Shown in pieces: positions 14,142-22,738 of a stretch of 30,729 nucleotides of DNA. This DNA is from a virus. Within the stretch, counting starts at the first letter, position 1. Each line of letters begins with the position of its first letter. The position numbers and the translations under genes are program-made. The notes under the pieces are model-generated. The model worked only from the letters and a program-made list of their open reading frames with translations. It was not told the DNA's origin and ran no database searches. The stretch covers positions 1-30,729 of the IMG/VR virus record IMGVR_UViG_3300025769_000534; one strand, 5' to 3'.

Positions 14142-14251
14142 TTCTTTGATCTCGCATATGTCATAACAACTCGTTTATCACGGCTTATTATAACCACTTT
14201 TCCGTTTTTGTCATATACAATGTATTTATTGCGCCATTCCTTGAGTATCAC
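14138..14251 (-). CDS. Basic microprotein (37 aa), GTG start
   Basis: The GTG at 14249-14251 overlaps the previous stop (GTGA) and the TGA lies in the ATGA of the next gene. The product reads VILKEWRNKYIVYDKNGKVV then IISRDKRVVMTYARSKK. It is basic, with a likely beta hairpin. Exact coupling at both ends in a gapless operon is the main support. Too short to assign; function unknown. Confidence 0.5.
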   Translation of the reverse strand: MILKEWRNKYIVYDKNGKVVIISRDKRVVMTYARSKK

Positions 14252-14409
14252 CGTTCTATTTTAATGCATACTACCTTTGAGTTTTGATTTGTAACAAGAA
14301 CTTTTGCTTCTTTTTGTGCTTCTTTGCAAGCTTCTTCACTTGAGTAGCTACCCACATGGTAATGATCGAAACTGCCGCTTACTACTTGTAACCACAACAA
14401 TACCCACAT
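14248..14409 (-). CDS. Small protein with a hydrophobic N-terminus (53 aa)
   Basis: ATG 14407-14409, TGA 14248-14250. The product starts MWVLLWLQVVSGSFDHYHVG and continues with a charged helix, EEACKEAQKEAKVLVTNQN, ending VVCIKIER. The first 10-12 residues could be a short membrane or signal segment, and two cysteines (C29, C48) could form a disulfide outside the membrane. It lies between two other membrane-associated genes and abuts the previous stop, so it belongs to the lysis cassette. Family not recognised. Confidence 0.55.
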   Translation of the reverse strand: MWVLLWLQVVSGSFDHYHVGSYSSEEACKEAQKEAKVLVTNQNSKVVCIKIER

Positions 14410-14886
14410 TTACCACCTACCTTGCCATTTGCCTAAATAGTAGAAAATAACAAATAAGATGCCTCCACTTATTACAAATATTGTAGCTCCTATGGCAAAA
14501 TTTATCATGGCATCTACCTGTTCTTGCTTTCGGTATAGCTCTTGTTTTCTCTTTCGACGCATTTCCGCCTCAATCGCCAAGACCTCTTTCCAAGCACTCG
14601 GACCATATGTCCAACTGATGTGATCTTTTATCTCGGCTCTCATTTGCTCCATCTTTTTTTTATTGGCAAAGATCTCCAAAGCGGTCTCTTCGTCAGACCC
14701 CTTGAACGTCTTTTTCCAAAACGGAGGATTCTTCTCCCGCTCTTCAAGATTAGAGAAATCAGAAAAGGCTTTGCCCCATTGGGACAAAGTTCCTGTCATA
14801 TCTTGTAAATCCTTGCCCGTAGAGATAGCCGCACGTATTGTTTTATACGCTCCTGTCGCTAAAGCAACGCAAGATACGGGGTCCAT
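14410..14886 (-). CDS. Helical membrane-anchored phage protein (158 aa)
   Basis: Starts MDPVSCVALATGAYKTIRAA at ATG 14884-14886, just after the previous TGA. The first about 125 residues are helical and charged, with a conserved-looking GKDLQDMTGTLSQWGKAFSD segment and an Arg/Lys-rich coiled coil (MRRKRKQELYRKQEQ). One C-terminal transmembrane helix (NFAIGATIFVISGGILFVIFY) ends in GKWQGRW. Proteins beginning this way are familiar to me from marine myo- and podoviruses as uncharacterised. Topology suggests a tail-anchored cytoplasmic coiled-coil protein, possibly virion-associated or a lysis accessory. An upstream extension of the frame overlaps the neighbouring gene and is rejected. Confidence 0.65.
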   Translation of the reverse strand: MDPVSCVALATGAYKTIRAAISTGKDLQDMTGTLSQWGKAFSDFSNLEEREKNPPFWKKTFKGSDEETALEIFANKKKMEQMRAEIKDHISWTYGPSAWKEVLAIEAEMRRKRKQELYRKQEQVDAMINFAIGATIFVISGGILFVIFYYLGKWQGRW

Positions 14887-14887
14887 A

Positions 14888-15118
14888 TCAGGCTTCTCCT
14901 GATATAGCCTCTGGTGCAGTTGCGAAAATACGAACCCCTTTTGATTCAGATCCTGTCCAAGTATTGCCACATTGGGGGCAATTACCGTCTGGATATGATG
15001 CAATTTCTTCGGGGGTATCAACTGCATTATTACAAGAAGCACAATGAATTAAGTCTTGGCTCGTAGATGGCTTCCATTTGGAGCCATTAGACATGATAAG
15101 AATAGTATCATCACTCAT
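14888..15118 (-). CDS. Zinc-ribbon small protein (76 aa)
   Basis: Two Cys-x2-Cys knuckles (CASC at residues 26-29 and CPQC at about 48-51) form a probable zinc ribbon. The N-terminus is MSDDTILIMSNGSKWKPSTS and the tail is Ala/Gly-rich. ATG 15116-15118 overlaps the previous stop as ATGA and the stop is one base before the next ATG region. It could be a regulator or structural adaptor; zinc ribbons are common in small phage proteins of unknown role. No further family is recognised. Confidence 0.65.
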   Translation of the reverse strand: MSDDTILIMSNGSKWKPSTSQDLIHCASCNNAVDTPEEIASYPDGNCPQCGNTWTGSESKGVRIFATAPEAISGEA

Positions 15119-15411
15119 GTTGTTGTCACCGTTACTGTCCCCACAGATCCTGTTGCACTAGAACCACGAACATGGGGAACATTTGTTCGGGTTATTTTTA
15201 CAAATCCATCTTGTTGGAACAAAGCACCAATTTCAAGACCAGAATCATCTGTTTGCAAATCAGTTAAAGTGAGTCTCGTTGCTCTTTCTTCGCCGGGATT
15301 TTGTTGTTGCTCCATATAAATAGCAAAACTTCGCGTAAGATTTGCGAAATATTGTTGATCGTACTGCGTTGGAGGTACAGCAAAAAAAGGTAGAATTAAA
15401 TTTCGGGACAC
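15115..15411 (-). CDS. Small tail-associated protein (98 aa) with a VGTVTV repeat end
   Basis: Begins SRNLILPFFAVPPTQYDQQY after a GTG start (15409-15411) that overlaps the 636-aa gene stop as TAGTG. The middle has a helix (ANLTRSFAIYMEQQQNPGEERATR) and strands (LTLTDLQTDDSGLEIGALF). The last 15 residues (VRGSSATGSVGTVTVTTT) match the short repeat unit of the 306-aa protein and the right-edge protein. Position directly after the stabilisation-like protein suggests a tail-tip partner. Family not recognised. Confidence 0.65.
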   Translation of the reverse strand: MSRNLILPFFAVPPTQYDQQYFANLTRSFAIYMEQQQNPGEERATRLTLTDLQTDDSGLEIGALFQQDGFVKITRTNVPHVRGSSATGSVGTVTVTTT

Positions 15412-17321
15412 TAACGCCTCCCATCAGGCCGCACATCAAGTCTTGGAGATCCCAATCTCCAACCTACGCCTGTTGCTGTAGATTCAATTCTCATTGCAAA
15501 ACTACGCCCACGTAATCTTAAATGAACTTGATCTGTAAACTGTTCGACAGGCACAGACGCTGTCTTTGTTACAGCACTTGATGTTGATTGTAGATAATTA
15601 CCACCGGGGAAATTTCTTGTTTTTACAGTTATATTTGCAGATGGACTACCTGCAGTCGATCCTCTAAATGTTAAATCTGGTATCATGCGACGGATAAAAG
15701 AAAACTGCTCTCCATCTCCAATGTCCATTTGGCTTGATTCAATATATGCAGTAAGTGCAGACCCATCGTCATCAAATCCAGATTCTTGAGTGTAGAGATA
15801 GTTGTTTGGCCCTGCTGCAATAGGGTTGTCGAAGATACCACGATCCATCCAAAAGCTTCTTGCAAGTGAACCATAATACCAAACCTTTTGTTCATAATTA
15901 TAAACTACATATCTATCATTATTGTCGCTAGATGCAGAAGGATAAAACCACCATATTTCAGAAAAAGCCGTATTTGTTGCAGCTACAATTTTTTCACGTT
16001 GTAAAAGATTAAAATCATCAAATACAAAGTCTCTTACAGAGCAAGGCAATCTTTGTACTGTACCGCCATAAACGTAGAACTCTTTTAGACCCATCCAAAA
16101 CACATTATCTTCTACAGCAACTGCGGAAAGCGGCCCCATCGTTGTAATGTTTTCAGAAACAAGGTTTACACCAAAAGTAAACGGTGGCCCCAAGAACTGC
16201 ATGGCATACAACGATTCGTCGGTGTAAACCAAGATCTGCTGCCTTGTTTCAACTGCGCTAACTATCTCAGAACCAGATCCAAGCCTTAATTCACCCGCAG
16301 TATTTGCTGCTGTTGTTGCCCAATCAGTTAAAGATTCTTGAGAAGAAAAACGTATAGCTAATGGATCTTGAACGCCGGGGTTTGCCTCTGTATCACAACC
16401 AAAAGCAATGATGTGCCTATCTCTATCAGAAACAAGAATTTGTTTGGCTATAGTCGGTGCGCTTGTTGATCCCGCAAGCGAGTCCAAACTGACGGCTCTT
16501 GTAGTAAAACCACCAGTTTTGTCCCAATAATATATGCCGCCATTACGCACGTTGATAAGTAAGTCTTCACCAAAGTTATCATGTGACCAGATACGCAAAG
16601 TGTTTGTAACAATAGGCGTAGTAGCTGCCTGACCCCAACCATTACGTCCCCATGTACCTACACCCCAACCTGCCCCTGTTGCTGTTGTATCTAAACCAAC
16701 ACTTACCTGATACGCACCCACAACAGAACTACCGCCATTACCTGTATCAGAGGAGTTTGCGGTGACAGGCGTTGGGGATAATGCTCCGTCTACAGTAATA
16801 TCTTTAATTGTTGTGCCTGCGGTTCTCGCTACGATGGTATAACTATTATCATTAACAACCTGTGTCACATAGTATTCTTGGTTAAGCACGGCTGCTGTAA
16901 TATTGCCTCCAAGACTTGCGGCACCGCTGAATGTTACAAAATCATTTACCACTGCGCCATGATTAGTGTCTGTTACAGTAATTGTAGATGAACCATTAGT
17001 TGCGGAAAAGGTTACGTCCCCCGCCGCTGTTGTGTTTCTTATGGGTGTAATATCGTTAAACGCACCGCCGTCTTGGTTAATATAGTATTTTAGAGAAGTG
17101 CCAATACCAATAAGTCGGCTGTTATCTAATGCCACCCAAGGGTGCATAGCTCTTGCTGTGCCAAGATATGATGCTGTACTAAACTTCTCCCACCCACCAA
17201 TCTTCTCAGGCATACCAAAGCGAAAACGTACCTTATCTACGTCAAACCAACCGCCCTCATTGGTGTAAGAGGTAGTCTCTCGATTGACACCTGGGCGGAA
17301 CTGAAGCTTGGTTAGTGGCAT
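15411..17321 (-). CDS. Phage stabilisation / tail-hub-like structural protein (636 aa)
   Basis: Starts MPLTKLQFRPGVNRETTSYT, then NEGGWFDVDKVRFRFGMPEKIGGW, the head motif of podoviral stabilisation-type proteins (P22 gp10-like family) that plug the connector after DNA packaging. A beta-rich insert (about 95-190) looks like an Ig-like domain, and residues 217-230 are Gly-Trp rich (GWGVGTWGRNGWG). The rest consists of repeated strand pairs (HIIAFGCDTE, QILVYTDESLYAMQF, VFWMGLKEFYVYGG), suggesting a beta-propeller-like fold. The ending RPDGRR is basic. Next to the fibre genes and the small partner, it most likely sits at the portal-tail interface. The family is assigned from memory of motifs, not by search. 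Confidence 0.65.
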   Translation of the reverse strand: MPLTKLQFRPGVNRETTSYTNEGGWFDVDKVRFRFGMPEKIGGWEKFSTASYLGTARAMHPWVALDNSRLIGIGTSLKYYINQDGGAFNDITPIRNTTAAGDVTFSATNGSSTITVTDTNHGAVVNDFVTFSGAASLGGNITAAVLNQEYYVTQVVNDNSYTIVARTAGTTIKDITVDGALSPTPVTANSSDTGNGGSSVVGAYQVSVGLDTTATGAGWGVGTWGRNGWGQAATTPIVTNTLRIWSHDNFGEDLLINVRNGGIYYWDKTGGFTTRAVSLDSLAGSTSAPTIAKQILVSDRDRHIIAFGCDTEANPGVQDPLAIRFSSQESLTDWATTAANTAGELRLGSGSEIVSAVETRQQILVYTDESLYAMQFLGPPFTFGVNLVSENITTMGPLSAVAVEDNVFWMGLKEFYVYGGTVQRLPCSVRDFVFDDFNLLQREKIVAATNTAFSEIWWFYPSASSDNNDRYVVYNYEQKVWYYGSLARSFWMDRGIFDNPIAAGPNNYLYTQESGFDDDGSALTAYIESSQMDIGDGEQFSFIRRMIPDLTFRGSTAGSPSANITVKTRNFPGGNYLQSTSSAVTKTASVPVEQFTDQVHLRLRGRSFAMRIESTATGVGWRLGSPRLDVRPDGRR

Positions 17322-17328
17322 TCATCAC

Positions 17329-19869
17329 CTATGTTTTTACTACGAGTTCGGTTGCAGAGATAGCAGTCCCTGCCAGTACACTTGGGTCATCTGCTGTTGT
17401 GCTAATCGTTCCGTCTGTTTGTACAAAGTATTGCTGCCCTGCGGTGAGGCTACTTTGGTTTGTGCTAACTGATCCAATTATGTCTACCAATGCAGCTTGA
17501 CCGTTAGTTACTTGGCCTCTAATCTCTGGATTGTAAACTCTTGTCGTTCCATAATTACTGTTTGTAGTCAATCTGTAGACAAGCACACTTACTTTTGAAT
17601 TGGTATCGTAGGTTATTCTAGGAGTATAAACCTGTCCTGAAGTTATATTGTCTTGTTGATCGCTAAAAGATATTGAAGTGCCTGAAACAGTTCCTTGTTT
17701 AGATGCTGTTATGTTGCCAGTTGTTTTATATATGACAATCATTTTACCTAAAGTCGGATCAAAAGACACGCCATAATTATTATGGTTTTCAACACTCGAC
17801 CATTCTACTTCTGAACCAAAAGATATTGAATATCCTGATACTGTGCCAACAATTGCCTTATAAGTGCTTTGTTGAAAGAAAATTACAACTTTATTATTAG
17901 CACTATCAAAGTCAACACGTATGTTACCTGTAGACCCAGAATTAAATGCAGTGGGTGAGCCGTCGTATGAAACTGAAGTACCGCTTATATTTCCAACAAT
18001 AGCCTTTCCATTTGAGCTACCACCATCATCTCTATAAACAGTAATAACTTTATTGTTAGAGCTATCAAAAGTGCTTTTTATATAAGTGGCTTCGCTTCCT
18101 ACAAAAATTTGCTCTGAGCCAAATGATATTGATGTCCCACTCACTGTTCCAACAATACCAATTCCTGTGTTATTATAACCAAAAGAAATATAAACTTTAT
18201 TAGCGTTGGAATCAAAACAACAATCTATGTTATTGGTATTTCCAGATTTAAAAGTTACAGGCGATCCGAAGGATATTGACGTACCAGAAACAGTGCCTAC
18301 TACCGCTTTTCCGTAAGTGTCGCTTCCATCCCTATAGGCTATGACTATTTTATTATTAGAACTGTCAAAAGCCATTCCTCCCATACTTGTATCTACGTTT
18401 GCAAAAGTTACTGCTGATCCTGCGGTCATAGTAGTCCCTGACACATTAGCAACTACTGCCACACCTTTTTGAGGACTATTAGATCCGTCAGTGTATGCAA
18501 ACACAACTTTGTTATTACTGCTGTCAAAAGCTAGAATATTTTCAGTAGCATTTTCACTTACATATGTAAGTTCAGTCCCAAGGACTGATGGTGTGACCAC
18601 GCCCCTCGACATACCAATGTAGTTTTCTGAGGTGAGGTTTGAGTTGCTGTAACCTATTTGCAAAGCATTAGCTCTTAAATTACCACCAGAGCCATCCTGA
18701 TAAAAAAGAAGAGCTTGACCGCTGCCATTAGCTGCGACCTCTGTATAACCAGAAGAAACGGTAGTATCAACTGAAACCCTAGAATTAACAGTAACATCTG
18801 TTCCAGATATACTTCCAGTTACATAGTATACTTTATCCGCATTACCTCCACCACTACCATCAGTGTAGTGAATAACAAACTTCTTTGCTGTTTCATCAAA
18901 TGTAACACTATTATAATTTACTATTTCTGTCTCAAAATCTACAGCAGTTCCAAAACTTACATCTGTTCCGCTTATTGTAGCGGTTCTAACTTTTCCGTTA
19001 TTACTATCGTTTACGTCTTTATAAACTAATATATGTTTGTCTGAAGAACTGCTGTAAGTTAAATCTATGAAATTAGATTCACTGGACAAAAAGGTAACAG
19101 CAGTCCCAAAACTTATGCTCGTGCCAGATACAGTTCCAACTCTGCCTGAAGCAGAAGTGTTTGCGTCCCCATAACAAATTAAAACTTTATTTTGTCCACT
19201 ATTAAAACTTACTGCGGGAGCATTAGTTGTAGAAGTACGAAAATTAACTGCGCTACCAAAACTTATACTCGTACCCGAAACAGTGCCGACTACTGCCGAA
19301 CCCCTCGAATTAGTATTATCTCTATATGCTATTACAATACGTTCATTGCTAGAGTCATAATCTATTCCATTCTGTTGTGCAGAAGTATTGACGCTTGCAT
19401 ATACTACTTCTGTTCCAAAACTTATGGAAGTGCCAGAAATTGTACCCACTATTGCTGTGCCATAGTAGGAGTTGCTGTTATCCCTGTATGAAAGCACGAC
19501 TTTGTTATTAGTCGAATCAAAAGCAGCGGCTATATTGGTGGTGTTACCTGCATTAAAAGTTACTTCACTACCAAAAGTTACAGAATCGTCTGAAGTATCA
19601 ATTGTGCCAACCTTGCATTTTCCATAGTTGTTTGAAGCTTTATAGGCAACTAAAAATTTATTAGCATTTGAGTCATAGACTATAGCAGTTTCTCCACTTG
19701 CGCTATTTATAACACTTGCTTGGGAACCTAAATTTTCTGATGCAGTAGTTAAGCTGATACTGCTAACTGTCCCATCTGCATTAACCACCACTGGCCTACC
19801 GCATGGCAATGTGCCACTGGCTATTGCTTTAAACTCACCACCTTCTTCAGCCCCTATACGCTTTAACAT
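17329..19869 (-). CDS. Fibre-like protein with two seven-blade repeat domains (846 aa), paralogue 3
   Basis: Modules: N-terminal GRPVVVNADGTVSSIS; seven about 50-residue repeats; linker SNLTSENYIGMSRG; seven more repeats; then a C-terminal knob (LTAGQQYFVQTDGTISTTAD ending LVVKT). Each repeat contains an F/Y-D-S-x-x-N-K-V-V-I-A-Y-R-D strand pair and usually GTVSGTSISFG. I counted seven core motifs in each half, the seventh of the first half being degenerate (GSGQALLFYQDG). Seven repeats per half strongly suggests two seven-bladed beta-propellers. It is one of three tandem paralogues. The likely role is host recognition or binding of cell-surface sugar, inferred from position and fold. The start is ATG 19867-19869. 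Confidence 0.75.
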   Translation of the reverse strand: MLKRIGAEEGGEFKAIASGTLPCGRPVVVNADGTVSSISLTTASENLGSQASVINSASGETAIVYDSNANKFLVAYKASNNYGKCKVGTIDTSDDSVTFGSEVTFNAGNTTNIAAAFDSTNNKVVLSYRDNSNSYYGTAIVGTISGTSISFGTEVVYASVNTSAQQNGIDYDSSNERIVIAYRDNTNSRGSAVVGTVSGTSISFGSAVNFRTSTTNAPAVSFNSGQNKVLICYGDANTSASGRVGTVSGTSISFGTAVTFLSSESNFIDLTYSSSSDKHILVYKDVNDSNNGKVRTATISGTDVSFGTAVDFETEIVNYNSVTFDETAKKFVIHYTDGSGGGNADKVYYVTGSISGTDVTVNSRVSVDTTVSSGYTEVAANGSGQALLFYQDGSGGNLRANALQIGYSNSNLTSENYIGMSRGVVTPSVLGTELTYVSENATENILAFDSSNNKVVFAYTDGSNSPQKGVAVVANVSGTTMTAGSAVTFANVDTSMGGMAFDSSNNKIVIAYRDGSDTYGKAVVGTVSGTSISFGSPVTFKSGNTNNIDCCFDSNANKVYISFGYNNTGIGIVGTVSGTSISFGSEQIFVGSEATYIKSTFDSSNNKVITVYRDDGGSSNGKAIVGNISGTSVSYDGSPTAFNSGSTGNIRVDFDSANNKVVIFFQQSTYKAIVGTVSGYSISFGSEVEWSSVENHNNYGVSFDPTLGKMIVIYKTTGNITASKQGTVSGTSISFSDQQDNITSGQVYTPRITYDTNSKVSVLVYRLTTNSNYGTTRVYNPEIRGQVTNGQAALVDIIGSVSTNQSSLTAGQQYFVQTDGTISTTADDPSVLAGTAISATELVVKT

Positions 19870-19871
19870 AG

Positions 19872-22469
19872 TTACCCTTTCACGATAAGTTTAGTTGCCG
19901 ATACAGCCGTCCCTGCAAAGACGCTAGGATCAGCAGCCGTTGTACCAATTGTGCCATCTATCTGAACGTAGTAGCTTTGCCCTGCTGTCAATCCTATTTG
20001 ATTGTCAGATATTGCACCTTGTGTGTCTACTAAAGCGTGATCACCGTCTGCTACTTGGCCTCTGGTGGTTGCTACGGTGTTTGTAGTAAAAATATTAGCT
20101 GTACCATGATTGGAACTATTTACATCTCTATAACCTATAAAAACTTTGTTAGCATTGCTATCAAAAGCAGCGGTTAGATTATCTAAATTATTTCCTGTTT
20201 TTACTGTTGTGATATCATCAAAACTTATGCTTGTGCCACTAACAGTTCCAGAAATACCAGATATTGAAGTGTTACTATTAACAAAAGCTATAACAACTTT
20301 GTTTACGCTAGTATCAAAAACAGCAGCGGCTAAACGATTATCATTTGATCCACTCGTAAAATCAACAGCAGAGCCAAAAGAAATAGATGTACCAGAAACA
20401 GTTCCAACGTATGCTTTACCCACGTCAGAACTACCTCTTATTGCAATCACAACTTTGTTATTAGAACTATCAAATGTCATGGTTGTTGAATTAACAGTAC
20501 CTGACTCAAACTCAACAATGCTTCCAAAGCTTGTACCTGTACCAGAAACAGTGCCGACTATCGCCTTTCCTTTATTGCTGTCACCTCCATCTGCATATGC
20601 AACAACAAATTTATTAGAGTTGGAGTCAAATGTTGTAGATATTCGCTCTGTAGTTCCACTTTCAAAAGTATTAGGAGAACCAAAAGAAATAGACGTACCA
20701 CTAATAGTTCCAACAATGGCTGTGCCTTGGTTTGAGTTACCAACGTCATTATAACAAATTACAACTTTGTCAGCGTTAGAGTCTTCTACTACTGAAGTAA
20801 AAGTTGTGTGTGCACTCTCAAAAACTGTTTCAGTGCCAAAACTTATAGAGTTATCAGAAGAGTCTACGCTTCCTACAATGGCTGTTCCATAATCAGAGTT
20901 ACCTGCATCTTTATAAGCTATAATTACCCTATTAGTATCGTCATAAAAAGTCATACTTATCTCAGAAGTGTTACCACTATTAAAAACAACTTCAGAACCA
21001 AAACTTATTGAGCTACCACTAATTGTACCTACAATCGCTGTGCCTTGGTTTGAGTTACCATTATCTCTATATGCAATAACTATTCTATTAGAGTTGCTAT
21101 CAAAGGCAGATGCAATTTGATTAGTAGACGCACTTGCAAAAACAACGTCAGATCCTACAGAAGCAGCACTTCCTGTCTGAAAAGCAGGCCCACCCGACAT
21201 TCCGATATAGTTCTCTGAGGTGAGGTTTTGTGATGTAGAAGCGTTTGTAAAAACAATACCCCCAATCCTGTCATCTCCACCATACCTATAAAAATTAAGA
21301 ATTTTATTTACGTTGCTATCGAAAACTGTTACTGTTCCTCCTTGTACACCAGATATAGCTCCTGAGTTATGAAAAACTACTGGTGTGCCAAACGTAATAG
21401 CCGTGTCATTTACAGTTCCAACTGTTAAAGTGCCATACTGACCATTTCCACCGTCTTGATATGAAATAACAACCTTTCCTGCGTTGCTATCAAATCCAAT
21501 ACTTGTTTGTTGGGCATTTGCGGCTTCAAAAACATATTCATTGCCAAAACTTATTGATGTGCCACTAACAGTCCCAACAATCGCAGTCCCATAATAAGAG
21601 TTACCATTATCTCTAAAAGCAACAACTATTCTGTTATTCGTGCTGTCAAAAGTAGCTTTGTAATGTGATGGTGTGCTAGTTACATTCCAAGTCGTTTCTG
21701 AACCAAAACTTATACTTGTGCTGCTTACTGTACCTACATTTGCATAACCAGTAGTATTATTCCTATAGACTACAATAACTTTTCCATTAGTGCTGTCAAA
21801 AGCTAAAGAAGCATTATCATCAAGAGTTCTTGCTGCAATTTGAGTGGCACTTCCAAAACTTATGCTTGTTCCTGATACAGTTCCTACTATTCCATGAGGG
21901 TAGTGAGAAGATGAAGATTTGCGAAAAACAATTACAATTTTATTATTAGTACTGTCAAAAATAGAATCGCTATAATTAGCACTACTTCCAGATTCAAATT
22001 TTACCGCCGTGCCATAACTAATACTAGTGCCGCTTACTGTGCCAACTCTAGAGGTTCCATGTCCACTACTCGTCCAATCTGCATATGAAACAACAACTTT
22101 ATTATTGCTACTGTCAAATGCAGCAGTCATACCATCAGCGTAGCCGCTATTAAAAACAACAGGAGTTCCGTAGCTTAGAGTATCTCCAGAAATAGAAACC
22201 ACAACAGATGTTCCATAATTCGAATTACTCTCATCTCTATAAACAATAACTGCTTTATTGTTTGAACTATCAAATGCAGCAGCAAGTTGTCCTGCATCTG
22301 AATTAGCAAAAGTTTGTTCACTGCCTACATTTTGAGATATACTAGTTTCAGCAACAACACTCACTGTCCCATCTGCATTTACAACAACAGGCTTGCCGTT
22401 TGGCAACGTACCACTGGCGACTTCTTGTGTCTGTCTTGGTACGCTTGGATCGTTACCAATGATACGCAT
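19872..22469 (-). CDS. Fibre-like protein with two seven-blade repeat domains (865 aa), paralogue 2
   Basis: Same plan as its downstream neighbour: MRIIGNDPSVPRQTQEVASG, GKPVVVNADGTVSVV, seven repeats (core motifs from FDSSNNKAVIVYRDE to FDSNVNKILNFYRYG), linker NLTSENYIGMSGG, seven repeats (FDSNSNRIVIAYRDN to FDSNANKVFIGYRDV), and a C-terminal knob (LTAGQSYYVQIDGTIGTTAA ending KLIVKG). Start ATG 22467-22469 is preferred over an in-frame extension that adds a basic MGRARRRRVGLH peptide. The two blade sets differ from each other and from paralogues. Probable homotrimer or adhesin tip, not shown by the sequence. The GTVSGTSISFG segment is encoded with different serine codon classes in neighbouring blades. 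Confidence 0.75.
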   Translation of the reverse strand: MRIIGNDPSVPRQTQEVASGTLPNGKPVVVNADGTVSVVAETSISQNVGSEQTFANSDAGQLAAAFDSSNNKAVIVYRDESNSNYGTSVVVSISGDTLSYGTPVVFNSGYADGMTAAFDSSNNKVVVSYADWTSSGHGTSRVGTVSGTSISYGTAVKFESGSSANYSDSIFDSTNNKIVIVFRKSSSSHYPHGIVGTVSGTSISFGSATQIAARTLDDNASLAFDSTNGKVIVVYRNNTTGYANVGTVSSTSISFGSETTWNVTSTPSHYKATFDSTNNRIVVAFRDNGNSYYGTAIVGTVSGTSISFGNEYVFEAANAQQTSIGFDSNAGKVVISYQDGGNGQYGTLTVGTVNDTAITFGTPVVFHNSGAISGVQGGTVTVFDSNVNKILNFYRYGGDDRIGGIVFTNASTSQNLTSENYIGMSGGPAFQTGSAASVGSDVVFASASTNQIASAFDSNSNRIVIAYRDNGNSNQGTAIVGTISGSSISFGSEVVFNSGNTSEISMTFYDDTNRVIIAYKDAGNSDYGTAIVGSVDSSDNSISFGTETVFESAHTTFTSVVEDSNADKVVICYNDVGNSNQGTAIVGTISGTSISFGSPNTFESGTTERISTTFDSNSNKFVVAYADGGDSNKGKAIVGTVSGTGTSFGSIVEFESGTVNSTTMTFDSSNNKVVIAIRGSSDVGKAYVGTVSGTSISFGSAVDFTSGSNDNRLAAAVFDTSVNKVVIAFVNSNTSISGISGTVSGTSISFDDITTVKTGNNLDNLTAAFDSNANKVFIGYRDVNSSNHGTANIFTTNTVATTRGQVADGDHALVDTQGAISDNQIGLTAGQSYYVQIDGTIGTTAADPSVFAGTAVSATKLIVKG

Positions 22470-22477
22470 GTGGAGTC

Positions 22478-22735
22478 CTACTCTTCTTCTTCTGGCTCTA
22501 CCCAATCAGGATTAGCTGACCACGTTGTGCCATCTAACTTATACTTGTTACCCACCCAATCGCTAGGTGCGTTGGTCACGTTCTCTGTAATAGTCGCATT
22601 GCCACTGTTTAGATCAGCAATAATAAACTGAGCAGGATCACCCACTGTAATATTATCTGCTGTCGCTGTAATTACTACGTCATCTGCAAGTAGATACTTG
22701 CTTAACTTAGTTGATGTTTCCACGATAGTTTTCAT
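22478..22735 (-). CDS. Small acidic virion protein (85 aa) between fibre genes
   Basis: Begins MKTIVETSTKLSKYLLADDV, followed by VVITATADNITVGDPAQF, then a segment with GTTWSANPDW and an EPEEEE end. It is beta-rich and acidic with no membrane segment. Small proteins with a 'TKLSKYLLADD' start recur in my memory of marine phages beside tail genes, of unknown role, perhaps a fibre chaperone or attachment factor. The ATG is at 22733-22735. It sits 3 bases after the 868-aa gene and 8 bases before the 865-aa gene start, so it is part of the same transcript. Confidence 0.65.
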   Translation of the reverse strand: MKTIVETSTKLSKYLLADDVVITATADNITVGDPAQFIIADLNSGNATITENVTNAPSDWVGNKYKLDGTTWSANPDWVEPEEEE

Positions 22736-22738
22736 TGT

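Noticed and set aside
20146-20754. A 202-codon plus-strand open frame within the fibre gene
   Set aside because: Antisense shadow of the repeat gene; its own periodicity simply mirrors the blades.
22470-22505. A 12-residue basic N-terminal extension of the 865-aa protein
   Set aside because: The ATG at 22467-22469 begins a peptide (MRIIGND) that aligns with the starts of the two paralogues (MKVIGN, MLKRIG), and the extension would overlap the end of the 85-aa gene.
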